From positions 248,001 through 312,000 of the forward strand of contig NZ_LGUI01000002.1 of assembly GCF_002891295.1 (NCBI RefSeq): DNA of 64,000 nt. Direction: 5' to 3'. Within the stretch, counting starts at the first letter, position 1; every line of letters starts with the position of its first letter. The notes under the pieces are model-generated. The model was given only the letters and a program-made list of their open reading frames with translations, made no database searches and was not told where the DNA came from. The DNA comes from Streptomyces eurocidicus. Lineage in GTDB: Bacteria > Actinomycetota > Actinomycetes > Streptomycetales > Streptomycetaceae. The translations under genes were made by a program, and so were the position numbers. This document shows positions 28,236 through 37,610 of this stretch, one piece after another.

Positions 28236-28285
28236 GGACACCGCGCGGAGCGCGGAAAAGGGGGCCCGGGGGCAAAGCCCCCGGT
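28110..28285. repeat. Streptomyces-type intergenic repeat with long stem-loop
   Basis: Sequence of the form found scattered between Streptomyces genes (CTCCGCCCCGAACCCC ... GGGGGCAAAGCCCCC). Its centre is an inverted repeat at 28190-28238: the 16-base arm TCCTCAAGCGCCGGAC and its exact complement, with inner pairing GGCTGA/TCAGCC around AAA. It may act as a terminator between the convergent SDR and alaS genes. It overlaps the 3' end of the SDR coding frame. Confidence 0.75.
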
Positions 28286-28329
28286 TTCGGGAAGGGGCGG
28301 GGCTGGGGAAAAAGCCCGCCGCAGGCGCG

Positions 28330-30975
28330 TCAACCCCGCGGCAGCAGCTCCGGCAACCGCCCCAGCACCCCCGGCAACTCGGACACCGCCAGCCCCCCAC
28401 CCTGAGCGACGTCGTCATTGCCACCACCCCGCCCATTCAGCAACGACTTCACCAGCACCGCCGCCGACAGCCCCGCCACCCGCCCCGCCTCGTTCACCGC
28501 GACGGCCACCACCGCCTTGCCGCCCGCGTCCGAACCGATCACCGCGACGCCGGGCCGGGTGTCCGGCAGGCGGTCGCGTACGGCCAGGGCCAGGCCCCGC
28601 GCGTCGCCGTCCGTGGTCGCGGTCACAGCGAGGGTCCCGGCGACGTCGGCCGCGGCGGCGGCGAGCTCCGCCGCCCGCCCGGCCGCGGCCCGCTGCCGCA
28701 GCTCCTCGGCCCGCTGGTCGGCGGCCTTGAGCCGGTCGAGCAGCACCGCCACCCGGTCCGTCAGCTGTGCGCGGGGCGCCTGGAGCTGCTCCGCGAGCCG
28801 GGCCACCAGGTCGCGCTCACGCGCCAGATAACCGAAGCCCTCCACGCCGACCGCGGCCTCCAGGCGGCGCATGCCCGCGCCGACCGACGACTCGGCGGTC
28901 AGCGCCACCAGGCCGATCTGCGAGGCGTGCTCGACGTGGGTGCCGCCGCACAGCTCGCGCGACCACGCGCCGCCGATCTCCACGACCCGCACCCGCTCGC
29001 CGTAGGTCTCGCCGAACAGCGCGAGCGCGCCCAGTTCCTTGGCCTCGGGCAGCGTCATCCACCGCACGTCCACGGCCAGGTCCCGGCGCAGGGCGCGGTT
29101 CGCGGCCTCCTCGACCTCGCTGCGGGCGGTCTGGCCCAGCGCGCCGCGCCAGGGGAAGTCCAGGCGCAGATAGCCGGGACGGTTGTACGAGCCGGCCTGG
29201 AGCGCGGTGGGGCCGAGCACCTGGCGCAGCGCCGCGTGCAGCACGTGCGTACCGGAGTGCGCCTGCCGGGCGCCGAGCCGCCATTCGGCGTCGACGGCCG
29301 CCCGTACGCCGTCACCCACGGCCAACTCCCCCGCCGTCACCCGCACCTGATGGGTCACCAGTCCGGGGAGGGGGCGCTGGACGTCCAGTACCTCGGCCTC
29401 CACGGAGGCGCCGGTCAGCGCGCCCGCGTCGCTGTCCTGGCCGCCGGACTCGGCGTAGAACGGGGTGCGGTCCAGGACGACCGTGGCGATCTCCCCGGCG
29501 CGGACCACCGGCAGCGGGCCGGCGGGGCCGAGCAGGGCCAGGACCTTGGAGTCGGTCAGCAGCGTGTCGTAGGCCCGCCAGTCCGTGGGGCCGTGGGCGT
29601 CGAGCACCGAGCGCAGCGCGGAGGTGTCCAGCGCCCCGCCGGACTTACGGGCGCGGGCGTCGGCACGGGCCCGCTCGCGCTGCTCGGCCATGAGCGCGGT
29701 GAAGCCCTCGCGGTCGACCTCGACGCCCTGCTCCTCGGCCATCTCCAGGGTCAGGTCGATGGGGAAGCCGTAGGTGTCGTGCAGCAGGAACGCCCGGTCG
29801 CCCGGCAGCTTCCGGCCGCCGGCCGCCTTGACCTCGGCCACGGCCGTGTCGAGCACGGTCGTGCCCTGCCGCAGGGTGGAGCGGAAGGCGTCCTCCTCCG
29901 CGTACGCCTGCTGCGAGATGCGGTCGAACTCCTCGGCCACCTCGGGGTAGCTCGCGGCCATGCAGTCCCGGGCCGCCGGCAGCAGCTCGGGCAGGGCGGG
30001 GTCCTGGTGGCCGAGCAGCCGCACCGAGCGGACGGCCCGGCGCAGGATGCGGCGCAGCACGTAGCCGCGCCCCTCATTGCCGGGCGCGGTGCCGTCGGCG
30101 AGCAGCATCAGGGCGGTGCGGACGTGGTCGGCGATCACCCGCAGCCGGACGTCCGCCTCGGCGTCGGCGCCGTAGCGGGCGCCGGTCAGCTCGGCGGCCC
30201 GGTCGAGGATCGGCCGGGTCTCGTCGATCTCGTAGAGGTTGTCGACGCCCTGGAGGAGCGTCGCCATGCGCTCCAGGCCCATGCCGGTGTCGATGTTGCG
30301 GCGCGGCAGCTCGCCCAGGATGGGGTAGCCGGCCTTGCCGGTGCCCTCGCCGCGCTCGTACTGCATGAAGACGAGGTTCCAGAACTCCATGTAGCGGTCC
30401 TCGTCCACGGTGGGACCGCCCTCGCGGCCCAGGGCGGGGCCGCGGTCGTAGAAGAGCTCGGAGCACGGGCCGCAGGGGCCGGGGACGCCCATGGACCAGA
30501 AGTTGTCCTCGTCGCCCCGGCGGACGATCCGCTCCTGCGGCAGCCCGGAGATCCGCCGCCACAGCTCGGCGGCCTCGTCGTCCGCGTGGTGGACGGTGGC
30601 CCAGATCCGGTCCGGGTCGAGCCCGAAGCCGCCTTGGGCGACCGGGGCCGTGGACAGTTCCCAGGCGTAGGAGATGGCCTCTTCCTTGAAGTAGTCGCCG
30701 AACGAGAAGTTGCCGTTCATCTGGAAGAACGAGCCGTGCCGGGTGGTCCGGCCGACCTCTTCGATGTCCAGCGTGCGGATGCACTTCTGCACGCTCGTCG
30801 CCCGCGCCCAGGGCGCCTGTGCCTCACCCGTCAGATACGGCTTGAACGGCACCATGCCGGCGTTGACGAACAGCAGCGTCGGGTCGGGCGTCGGCAGGGG
30901 CGCGCTGGGGACGACGGTGTGGCCGCGGGCGGCGAAGTAGTCGAGGAAGCGGGAACGGATCTCGGCGGTACGCAT
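28330..30975 (-). CDS. alaS: alanyl-tRNA synthetase, apparent second copy
   Basis: An 881-residue class II synthetase that charges tRNA-Ala. Catalytic motifs are in [31 protein letters not shown] and [11 protein letters not shown]. The editing domain has the zinc ligands HSGTH (HxxxH) and [11 protein letters not shown]-terminal DHHA1-type region ([14 protein letters not shown]) is complete, so editing should work. ATG 30975 has a GGAG at 6 nt. Compared from memory with the housekeeping Streptomyces enzyme it is clearly divergent. It also lacks the usual ruvX/mltG/aroE neighbours, so I infer a paralogue. It follows a tsaD gene in the same direction, 92 bp away, probably as an operon. Confidence 0.9.
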   Translation of the reverse strand: MRTAEIRSRFLDYFAARGHTVVPSAPLPTPDPTLLFVNAGMVPFKPYLTGEAQAPWARATSVQKCIRTLDIEEVGRTTRHGSFFQMNGNFSFGDYFKEEAISYAWELSTAPVAQGGFGLDPDRIWATVHHADDEAAELWRRISGLPQERIVRRGDEDNFWSMGVPGPCGPCSELFYDRGPALGREGGPTVDEDRYMEFWNLVFMQYERGEGTGKAGYPILGELPRRNIDTGMGLERMATLLQGVDNLYEIDETRPILDRAAELTGARYGADAEADVRLRVIADHVRTALMLLADGTAPGNEGRGYVLRRILRRAVRSVRLLGHQDPALPELLPAARDCMAASYPEVAEEFDRISQQAYAEEDAFRSTLRQGTTVLDTAVAEVKAAGGRKLPGDRAFLLHDTYGFPIDLTLEMAEEQGVEVDREGFTALMAEQRERARADARARKSGGALDTSALRSVLDAHGPTDWRAYDTLLTDSKVLALLGPAGPLPVVRAGEIATVVLDRTPFYAESGGQDSDAGALTGASVEAEVLDVQRPLPGLVTHQVRVTAGELAVGDGVRAAVDAEWRLGARQAHSGTHVLHAALRQVLGPTALQAGSYNRPGYLRLDFPWRGALGQTARSEVEEAANRALRRDLAVDVRWMTLPEAKELGALALFGETYGERVRVVEIGGAWSRELCGGTHVEHASQIGLVALTAESSVGAGMRRLEAAVGVEGFGYLARERDLVARLAEQLQAPRAQLTDRVAVLLDRLKAADQRAEELRQRAAAGRAAELAAAAADVAGTLAVTATTDGDARGLALAVRDRLPDTRPGVAVIGSDAGGKAVVAVAVNEAGRVAGLSAAVLVKSLLNGRGGGNDDVAQGGGLAVSELPGVLGRLPELLPRG

Positions 30976-31067
30976 GCGGAACTCCGGGAGGTTCAAGTGG
31001 CACGGCCGGTCCGGCGGTCCCGGACCGGCGGTGGGGCGGCGCGCCGCGCGGGGCGGCGGCCTGGGGC

Positions 31068-32138
31068 TCAGGCGACCTGGGCCTTACGGGCGACGGGGTG
31101 CAGCGCCGCGTACTCCAGCGGTGCCGACGGGTCGATCGACACGTCCAGCGGCGCGGGCTCCGCACCCGCCCGCACCAGCAGGTCGCCGACCGCGGCGATC
31201 ATCGCGCCGTTGTCCGTGCACAGCCGCAGCGGCGGCACCCGCAGGGTTATGCCGGCCTTGGCGCACCGCTCCTCGGCCAGGGCCCGCACCCGGGAGTTGG
31301 CGGCCACGCCGCCGACCACGACGAGCGTGCCCACCCCGTGCTCCTTGCACGCGGCGACCGCCTTGCGGGTGAGGACGTCGGCGATGGCCTCCTGGAGCGA
31401 GGCGGCGCCGTCGGCCACCGGCAGCGGCAGCCCCGCGGCCCGGTGCTGCTCGGCCCAGCGCGCGGCGGCCGTCTTCAGACCGGAGAAGGAGAACGCGTAG
31501 CGGTCGTCGCGCGGGCCCGTGAGCGGGCGCGGGAACGCCACCGCGCGCGGGTTGCCCTCACGCGCCGCCCGGTCGACGGCGGGGCCGCCGGGGTAGGGCA
31601 GCCCGAAGACGCGGGCGACCTTGTCGAAGCACTCGCCCGCGGCGTCGTCGAGGGTGTCGCCGAGGTGGACGATCGGGTCACGCGCCAGGTCCCGGACGAG
31701 CAGCAGCGAGGTGTGGCCGCCGGAGACGATCAGCACCATGCAGGGGTTGGGCAGCGGCCCGTGCTCCAGGGTGTCCGCGGCCACGTGACCGGCGAGGTGG
31801 TGCACTCCGTAGAGCGGCACCCCCAGGGAGTACGCGAAGCCCTTGGCGGCCGCGACGCCGACCTGGAGCGCGCCGGAGAGGCCGGGGCCGGTCGTGACGG
31901 CGACCGCGTCGATGTCGCTCATGGTCAGGCCCGCGTCGGCCAGCGCCGCGTGGACGACCGGCGCCGCCGCGTGCACATGCGCGCGCGCCGCGATCTCCGG
32001 CACGACGCCGCCGAAGCGCGCGTGCTCGTCCATGCTGGACGCCACCGAGTGGCCCAGCAGCTTTCCGTCCTGGACCAGACCCGCACCGGTCTCGTCGCAG
32101 GACGACTCGATCCCCAGCACCACCGGTGAACGCTTCAC
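31068..32138 (-). CDS. tsaD: TsaD-family tRNA N6-adenosine threonylcarbamoyltransferase, apparent second copy
   Basis: A 356-residue ASKHA-fold protein of the Kae1/TsaD/Qri7 family. In the known system it transfers threonylcarbamoyl to A37 of tRNAs that read ANN codons, acting with TsaB and TsaE. Motifs are intact: [10 protein letters not shown], the metal-binding HHLAGH (HxxxH), [43 protein letters not shown] and [12 protein letters not shown] 32138 is chosen, with GGGAGG 9 nt upstream. The housekeeping actinobacterial tsaD sits beside tsaB and rimI. This one instead lies between cobL and a divergent alaS, and differs in sequence from the typical Streptomyces protein as I recall it, which suggests a paralogue. 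Confidence 0.88.
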   Translation of the reverse strand: MKRSPVVLGIESSCDETGAGLVQDGKLLGHSVASSMDEHARFGGVVPEIAARAHVHAAAPVVHAALADAGLTMSDIDAVAVTTGPGLSGALQVGVAAAKGFAYSLGVPLYGVHHLAGHVAADTLEHGPLPNPCMVLIVSGGHTSLLLVRDLARDPIVHLGDTLDDAAGECFDKVARVFGLPYPGGPAVDRAAREGNPRAVAFPRPLTGPRDDRYAFSFSGLKTAAARWAEQHRAAGLPLPVADGAASLQEAIADVLTRKAVAACKEHGVGTLVVVGGVAANSRVRALAEERCAKAGITLRVPPLRLCTDNGAMIAAVGDLLVRAGAEPAPLDVSIDPSAPLEYAALHPVARKAQVA

Positions 32139-32168
32139 GCCGCGCCGCCTCCCGCCTTCTGTCAGTAA

Positions 32169-32185
32169 TTGCACATTGTATGCAA
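32169..32185. promoter_or_regulatory. inverted repeat and -10-like site upstream of tsaD-alaS
   Basis: TTGCA-n7-TGCAA lies in an AT-rich island 31 to 47 bases upstream of the tsaD start. Read on the minus strand it contains TACAAT (32180-32175), a good -10 hexamer, inside the repeat. The arrangement resembles an operator of a GntR-type repressor placed over a promoter. The regulator is not identified. Confidence 0.5.
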
Positions 32186-32280
32186 CTGATGGGACCCGGT
32201 CCCGGCTGCGCCGCCTCCGTCGCCGGTCAGTAGAGTTCCCGTGCTCCCCGACCCCCGCGCACCCCGAGGTACGAGACCCC

Positions 32281-33531
32281 GTGAGCCATGCCCCCGTGAC
32301 CGTCGTAGGCATCGGCGCCGACGGCTGGCCCGGCCTCGCGCCCGGTGCCCGGGACGCGCTCCGCGCCGCCGAGGTGCTCGTCGGCGGACCGCGTCAGCTG
32401 GACCTGCTCCCGGAGGACTGTACCGGCGAGCGCGTCCCCTGGCCGTCGCCGCTGCGGCCCGCCGTGCCGGGGCTGCTGGCCGCCCACGCCGGGCGGCGCG
32501 TCTGTGTGCTCGCCAGCGGCGACCCCATGTTCTTCGGCATCGGCCGCACGCTCGTGGACGTCCTCGGTGGCGCGGGCCTGCTGCGCGTACTGCCGCACCC
32601 CTCCTCCGTCTCGTACGCCTGCGCCCGGCTCGGCTGGTCGCTGGAGGACACCGAGGTCGTCAGCCTCGTCGGCCGGCCGCTCGGCGCGCTCGTCGCCGCG
32701 CTGCACCCGGGCCGCCGGCTGCTGGTGCTCAGCGCCGGCGCCGGCACCCCCGCCGAGGTGGCCGCGCTGCTGGCCGCTCGCGGCTTCGGGCCGAGCCGGC
32801 TGACCCTCCTGGAGCAGCTCGGCGGGGAGCGCGAGCGCCGCGCCGAGGGCCCGGCCGAGGGCTGGCCGCACCCGCCCGGCGACGCGCTGAACGTCCTCGC
32901 CGTCGAGTGCCGGGCCGCAGGCGGCACGCCGCGCCTCCCGCTCACCCCCGGTCTCCCGGACGAAGCCTTCGAGCACGACGGACAGTTGACGAAGCGTCAC
33001 GTACGGGCGGTGACCCTCGCCACGCTCGCCCCGACCCCCGGCGAACTGCTGTGGGACGTGGGCGGCGGCTCCGGCTCCATCGGCATCGAATGGATGCGCG
33101 CCCACCGCTCCTGCCGCGCCGTCGCCGTCGAGCGCGACCCCGTACGGGCCGGGCGGATCGCCCGTAACGCCGAGGCGCTCGGCGTGCCCGCCCTGCGCGT
33201 CGTCACCGGTCCCGCCCCGGCCGCCCTGGCCGGGCTGCCCACGCCCGACGCCGTCTTCGTGGGCGGCGGGCTCACCGCGCCCGGCCTGCTCGACGCCTGC
33301 TGGCAGGCGCTGCCCGCCGGCGGCCGGCTGGTCGCCAACACCGTCACCCTGGAGTCCGAGGCGCTGCTCACCGAGTGGTACCGGCGGCACGGCGGCGAGC
33401 TGACCCGCCTGGCGGTGGCGCGCGCCGTCCCCGTGGGAGGCTTCACGGGCTGGCGCCAGGCGATGCCGGTGACGCAGTGGTCAGCGGTCAAGCCCACCGA
33501 TCCGCACACCGAGGGGAACTCCCAGTCATGA
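32281..33531 (+). CDS. cobL: precorrin-6Y C5,15-methyltransferase (decarboxylating)
   Basis: A 416-residue fusion of CbiE and CbiT activities in cobalamin corrin-ring synthesis. It methylates C5 and C15 of precorrin-6B and removes the ring C acetate carboxyl. The N-terminal domain (1-205) is a tetrapyrrole methylase ([36 protein letters not shown]). The C-terminal domain (215-400) is a Rossmann SAM methyltransferase ([18 protein letters not shown]). GTG 32281 is used; GTG 32296 is possible. The stop overlaps the cobM start (ATGA), so the two are coupled. Confidence 0.94.
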   Translation: MSHAPVTVVGIGADGWPGLAPGARDALRAAEVLVGGPRQLDLLPEDCTGERVPWPSPLRPAVPGLLAAHAGRRVCVLASGDPMFFGIGRTLVDVLGGAGLLRVLPHPSSVSYACARLGWSLEDTEVVSLVGRPLGALVAALHPGRRLLVLSAGAGTPAEVAALLAARGFGPSRLTLLEQLGGERERRAEGPAEGWPHPPGDALNVLAVECRAAGGTPRLPLTPGLPDEAFEHDGQLTKRHVRAVTLATLAPTPGELLWDVGGGSGSIGIEWMRAHRSCRAVAVERDPVRAGRIARNAEALGVPALRVVTGPAPAALAGLPTPDAVFVGGGLTAPGLLDACWQALPAGGRLVANTVTLESEALLTEWYRRHGGELTRLAVARAVPVGGFTGWRQAMPVTQWSAVKPTDPHTEGNSQS

Positions 33532-34277
33532 CCGTGTACTTCATCGGCGCCGGCCCCGGCGCCGCCGACCTCATCACGGTGCGGGGCGCGCGGACCCTGG
33601 CCCGCTGCGGCGTCTGCCTCTACGCGGGCAGCCTCGTCCCCGCGGAGCTCCTCGCCGACTGCCCGCCCGGCGCCCGGCTCGTGGACACCGCCCGGCTGGA
33701 CTTGGATCAGATCACGGCGGAGTTCGTCCGCGCCCACGAGGCGGGCCAGGACGTGGCCCGGCTGCACTCCGGCGACCCGGCCGTCTTCAGCGCCGTCGCC
33801 GAGCAGATGCGGCGCCTCGACGCGGCCGGGATCCCGTACGAGATCGTGCCCGGCGTGCCGTCCTTCGCCGCGGCCGCCGCAGCGCTCGGGCGCGAGCTGA
33901 CCGTGCCGACCGTCGGCCAGACGGTCATCCTCACGCGCGTCGCCCAGCAGGCCACCCCGATGCCCCCCGGCGAGGATCTCGCGACGCTCGGCCGCAGCGG
34001 CGCCCTGCTCGTCCTCCACCTCGCGGCGCGCTACACCGACCGCGTCGTCGCGGAGCTGCTCCCGCACTACGGGCCGGACTGCCCCGCGGCCGTCGTCGCG
34101 ATGGCCAGCCGCCCCGACGAGATCGTGCTGCGCGGCACGCTGGCCGACATCGCGGGCCGGGTCGCGGAGGCCGGGGTGGTCCGTACGGCGGTCATCCTCG
34201 TCGGGCGCGCGCTGGCGGCGGATCAGTTCCCGGACAGCTATCTGTACTCGACCGGACGGGACCGGTGCGACCACTGA
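33528..34277 (+). CDS. cobM: precorrin-4 C11-methyltransferase
   Basis: A 249-residue tetrapyrrole methylase of the CobM/CbiF type that adds the C11 methyl group using SAM. Family blocks: [76 protein letters not shown], and a terminal [11 protein letters not shown]. It overlaps cobL by four bases. It is the last cobalamin gene before the accessory island; the pathway resumes at cbiD some 21 kb to the right. Confidence 0.95.
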   Translation: MTVYFIGAGPGAADLITVRGARTLARCGVCLYAGSLVPAELLADCPPGARLVDTARLDLDQITAEFVRAHEAGQDVARLHSGDPAVFSAVAEQMRRLDAAGIPYEIVPGVPSFAAAAAALGRELTVPTVGQTVILTRVAQQATPMPPGEDLATLGRSGALLVLHLAARYTDRVVAELLPHYGPDCPAAVVAMASRPDEIVLRGTLADIAGRVAEAGVVRTAVILVGRALAADQFPDSYLYSTGRDRCDH

Positions 34278-34306
34278 GGGAGCGCCGAGCCGAACCGAGG
34301 CCGAAC

Positions 34307-34325
34307 TGAGGTTAGCCTATGCTTA
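34307..34325. promoter_or_regulatory. DmdR/IdeR iron-box-like site
   Basis: TGAGGTTAGCCTATGCTTA matches 16 of 19 positions of the actinobacterial iron-box consensus TWAGGTWAGSCTWACCTWA. Its centre is about 66 bp upstream of the serine hydrolase ATG, a usual distance for repression by DmdR1/IdeR with Fe(II). This is a visual match, not a scored one. Confidence 0.6.
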
Positions 34326-34381
34326 CCCCCGAATGATCATGTGGCAGCCGGCCGGCCACACCATTTCCCAGGGGGGAACGC

Positions 34382-35602
34382 ATGTCCAAGCACATATCGA
34401 AGGTTCTGCGGGGCGCGCTGGTCGCGCTCACCGCGGCGGGCGTCGTCGGGGGTGCGACGGTCGCCCCGGCCGGCGCCGCGACGCAGGGCAAGGGCTCGCA
34501 CGCCGCGACGCAGGCCGCCCTGGACGGCCTCGTCGCCGCGGGCATGCCGGGCGTCGCCGCCGGCACCTGGACGCCCCAGGGCACCTGGTCCGGCTCGGCC
34601 GGCTACGCGGACACCGACACCAAGCGCAAGCGCACCGCCGACGACCACTTCCGCGCGGGCAGCATCACCAAGTCCTTCGTCGCGACGGTGCTGCTGCAGC
34701 TGGAGGCGGAGGGGAAGCTGAGCATCGACGACTCCGTCGAGAAGTGGCTCCCCGGCGTGGTCAAGGGCAACGGCTACGACGCCAACAAGATCACGATCCG
34801 TCAGCTCCTCAACCACACCAGTGGCGTGCACGACATGGTGTACACGCCCGAGTGGAACGAGCAGATGAACGGCCAGGGCTTCTTCGAGCACCGCTACGAC
34901 ATCAAGACGCCCGAGCAGATCGTCGCCATGGGCGTCAAGTACGGCCCCGACTTCGAGCCCGGCAAGGGCTGGCGCTACTCCAACACCAACTTCGTCCTCG
35001 GTGGCATGATCATCGAGAAGGTCACCGGGAAGCCGTACGCCCGCGAGGTGGAGCGCCGCGTCGTCAAGCCGCTCGGCCTGAAGGAGACGACCTTCCCGGG
35101 CACCGACCCGAAGCTGCCGGCCCCGCACCCGGTCGGCTACTCCAAGCTCTACGTCCCCGACCCCGGCCCGCAGATCTACGACGCCACCGAGTACCGGCCG
35201 TCCTGGTCCGGCGCCACCGGCGAGGTCGTGAGCACCAGCGGCGACCTCAACCGCTTCTACAGCGCCCTGCTCCAGGGCAAGCTGCTGCCCAAGAAGCAGC
35301 TCGACAAGATGCTCACCACCGTCGAGACCGGCGAGCACTACACCTACGGCCTCGGCATCATCTCCCGCAAGCTGTCCTGCGGCGTCCAGGTGTACGGCCA
35401 CGACGGCGTCGTCTGGGGCTCGCTCTCCGGTGCCGCCGGCACCCGGGACGGCAAGCACATGCTGACCTTCAACATCAACGGTGACTGGCTCGACCAGAGC
35501 CCGCCTTTCGAGAACATGTTCGAGGGTGAGTTCTGCGGGAGCGCCGCGAAGACCGGCAAGGCGGTGGCGCCTCAGGCAGTGCTTGGCCCGGTAAACCACT
35601 AG
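34382..35602 (+). CDS. secreted serine hydrolase (beta-lactamase/DD-peptidase fold, S12)
   Basis: A 406-residue exported hydrolase of the class C beta-lactamase/R61 DD-peptidase family. A signal peptide ends at APAGAA (about residue 33). Active-site motifs: SxxK as GSITKSF, the YxN motif as YSNTNF, and the KTG-equivalent HDG (GHDGVVWG). It probably acts on D-amino-acid peptides or esters outside the cell; it is not a proven beta-lactamase. It is preceded by an iron-box-like site and a fair ribosome site (GGGGGGAACGC). The IS630 remnant begins immediately after its stop, so its original 3' context is lost. Confidence 0.88.
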   Translation: MSKHISKVLRGALVALTAAGVVGGATVAPAGAATQGKGSHAATQAALDGLVAAGMPGVAAGTWTPQGTWSGSAGYADTDTKRKRTADDHFRAGSITKSFVATVLLQLEAEGKLSIDDSVEKWLPGVVKGNGYDANKITIRQLLNHTSGVHDMVYTPEWNEQMNGQGFFEHRYDIKTPEQIVAMGVKYGPDFEPGKGWRYSNTNFVLGGMIIEKVTGKPYAREVERRVVKPLGLKETTFPGTDPKLPAPHPVGYSKLYVPDPGPQIYDATEYRPSWSGATGEVVSTSGDLNRFYSALLQGKLLPKKQLDKMLTTVETGEHYTYGLGIISRKLSCGVQVYGHDGVVWGSLSGAAGTRDGKHMLTFNINGDWLDQSPPFENMFEGEFCGSAAKTGKAVAPQAVLGPVNH

Positions 35603-35604
35603 GT

Positions 35605-36720
35605 CACAGCCCCGGTGGTTCTGGAGGCTTTCGATCTGCAACCTGTGACCGATACAAGGGACGTGCATCTCTGCGAGCGCCTTCGAGGCCGGGGAGCGGT
35701 TCGTGCGGGGCGAGAAGGACGCGGTGATCGCAAAGGATCTGCGGGTTAGTGAGCGTTCGGTGGAGCGCTGGAGGCGCGTCTGGCGGGCGGGGTGGTTTGG
35801 ATGCCCTGGCGTCGGCGGGGCCTGCGAAGGTGCCGAAGTTGTCCGATGAGAGGTTCGCCGAACTGGAGCGGGAGCTTGCGCGGGGTCCGGCGGTTCACGG
35901 CTGGGAGGACCAGCGCTGGACGCTGGCCAGGATCCGGGTGCTGATCCGGCGGAGGTTCGGGCTGGACTGTTCGTCGGCGGCGGTGTGGCGGTTGCTGCAC
36001 CGGCACGGCTGGTCCTGGCGGTCGCCCGCCCGCCGGGCGCTGGAGCGTGATGAGGACGCGGCGAGGTTATGGAAGAAGGAGGCGTGGCCGCAGGTGGAAT
36101 GGCTGCGGCGGTGCTCGGGGCCTACGTGGTGTTCGAGGACGAGGCCGGGTTCTCGATGACACCGTCAGTCGCCCGCACATGGGGCCGGCGGGGGCATACG
36201 CCGGTGGTGCGGGTCCGAGGCCGTTCCTGGCGCCGCTTCTCGATAGCGGCCCTGTGCTGCTACAAGCCCGGCGGGACACCGCGGCTGATCTCCGGCCCTA
36301 TCGTCACCGCAAGCACCCCGGATCCGGGCGCAAGAGCTTCGCCTGGAGCGACTACCGAGACCTGGTCGTGCGCGCCCACCTGCAGCTCGGCGCCCCGATC
36401 GTCTTAATCTGGGATAATCTCAACACACACCGGGCCGCCGGAATGCGCCAGTACGCCGCTGACCATGACTGACTCACCATCGTGCAACTCCCTTCCTACG
36501 CACCGGACCTGAACCCGGTGGAAGGCATGTGGTCGCTGCTACGACGCGGTCCGCTGGCCAACGTCGCCTTCACCGATCACGAACACCTCGAACGCGTCCT
36601 ACGCCGCGGACTGCGTCGCGTCCAGCGCCATCCCGAACTCATCGACGGCTGCCTCGCAGGCACCGGCCTCAGCCTCACTCACCACCCGACAACACCCCGA
36701 AGAGGTCAGTAACCGGGGCC
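35605..36720 (+). mobile_element. IS630-family insertion sequence, inactive
   Basis: An IS630-type element of about 1.1 kb. Candidate ends share a short inverted repeat, GCCCCGGT at 35609-35616 against ACCGGGGC at 36712-36719; outer limits are not certain. Its right end falls exactly where the 5' end of a helix-turn-helix gene is missing, which supports insertion there. The transposase inside is disrupted. Confidence 0.55.
35664..36712 (+). pseudogene. IS630 family transposase, frameshifted
   Basis: A DDE transposase spread over three frames. The N-terminal winged helix (FVRGEKDAVIAKDLRVSERSV) shifts frame near 35795 into LDALASAGPAKVPKLSD and a WTLARIRVLI helix. Another shift near 36110 leads to the first catalytic Asp block VVFEDEAGFSM. 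A third near 36297 gives FAWSDYRDLVVRAH and the second Asp block LIWDNLNTH. A TGA at 36470-36472, where homologues have Trp (D-W-L-T), precedes the final Glu block LPSYAPDLNPVEGMWS. At least three frameshifts plus one nonsense codon mean no active enzyme. Confidence 0.85.
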
Positions 36721-36909
36721 GCCCGCAAGGCCGAGGCTGAGCGTCTGGCGCCCCTGTACCTGGGCGGGGCGAAGATTCGGGAGATCGCCGCAGCCACGGG
36801 CCGTTCTTACGGCGGTACGCGGCTACTGCTCCTGCTCGCGGGCGTGCAGCTGAGGCAGCGGGGAGGCGAGCCTCGGCCGGAGCCGAAGCTGGAGGACGGT
36901 ACCCGGTGA
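36715..36909 (+). pseudogene. helix-turn-helix protein lacking its 5' end
   Basis: Reads AARKAEAERLAPLYLGGAKIREIAAATGRSYGGTRLLLLLAG, a MerR/Sin-like helix-turn-helix of a kind common on Streptomyces plasmids, then an acidic tail. No start codon remains: the coding sequence begins at the IS630 right end. Its TGA overlaps the GTG of the next gene (GTGA), so it was once translated as part of the downstream operon. Confidence 0.6.
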
Positions 36910-37184
36910 TACCGCGACCGGGCGGGGTGCAGACGGCGCTGGAGCCGAACGCAATCGGAATCGGCCTGCTGCTCCAGCACGGCGTGAAGATCCGACCTGA
37001 GGCCGGCGGCCACTTCCGGGGCGCGGCACGCCGCGCGGTGGCCGTGCACACTGCGACGCAACGCGAGGCGGACCTCACCATCGCGGCCATCGCCGCTGAG
37101 ACGGGCCTGTCGCGGTATCTGGTCCGGGCCCTGCTGATCGAGCAGGGCGTCATCAAGCGGCCGCAGCACAGGAGCGCGCGGTGA
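36906..37184 (+). CDS. small helix-turn-helix protein
   Basis: A 92-residue protein starting with GTG in a GTGA overlap with the preceding gene. The C-terminal half contains a helix-turn-helix (ADLTIAAIAAETGLSRYLVRALLIEQGVI). The N-terminal half, with ALEPNAIGIGLLLQHGVKIRPEAGGHFRGAARRAV, is not recognised. It probably belongs to the same mobile-element operon as its neighbours; whether it is still transcribed after the IS insertion is unknown. Confidence 0.55.
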   Translation: MIPRPGGVQTALEPNAIGIGLLLQHGVKIRPEAGGHFRGAARRAVAVHTATQREADLTIAAIAAETGLSRYLVRALLIEQGVIKRPQHRSAR

Positions 37185-37249
37185 TAGCCCCGCGCGGCTC
37201 AGACGGGCCGGTCCGTACGGGCTGTCCCCACCCCAGGCAGGGCGCCGAC

Positions 37250-37462
37250 TCAGGACTCCGGGCCACCTGCGGCTGGCACGCGCGTCTCGCCAAGGGCCGC
37301 GCAGGCGCGTTCGTAGAAGTCGAACGGCACGATGACGGCCGCTTCCTTGCCGCGGTTGATGAGCACCGTCGTCTCGCCGGCGTAGCGCGCTCGGGAGATG
37401 ACTTCGCCGAGGACGTTGCGGGCTTCAGCGATCTTGGCGCGGTGCTCGATGCGGTCGGACAT
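37250..37462 (-). CDS. Phd/YefM-type antitoxin, orphan
   Basis: A 70-residue protein of the Phd/YefM antitoxin family: EARNVLGEVISRARYAGETTVLINRGKEAAVIVPFDFYERA. The N-terminal half is the DNA-binding dimer; the C-terminal tail normally wraps the toxin. No RelE, YoeB or Doc-like toxin is encoded next to it on the minus strand, where the 3' neighbour is a plus-strand gene. It may be a solitary antitoxin retained for regulation or anti-addiction. Confidence 0.8.
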   Translation of the reverse strand: MSDRIEHRAKIAEARNVLGEVISRARYAGETTVLINRGKEAAVIVPFDFYERACAALGETRVPAAGGPES

Positions 37463-37515
37463 GGGAGCAGGTTAGCGGATTCGCCGCGAAACCCAACAGC
37501 GCTAATTCGCTTTCT

Positions 37516-37530
37516 TAGCTATGATAGCTA
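37516..37530. promoter_or_regulatory. palindromic operator/promoter between antitoxin and rep-like gene
   Basis: TAGCTA-TGA-TAGCTA lies in a short AT-rich patch between the divergent antitoxin and the replication-like gene. It contains TATGAT, a good -10 hexamer for plus-strand transcription. The palindrome over the -10 is typical of phage or plasmid repressor sites; the protein that binds it is not known. Confidence 0.5.
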
Positions 37531-37610
37531 CGAGCTGAGCGAGGGGCGTGCCCCTCCTCAAGCACTCGCCTGCACCTGTCCGACCAGCACCATCGGCGAG
37601 AAGAGAGCAC

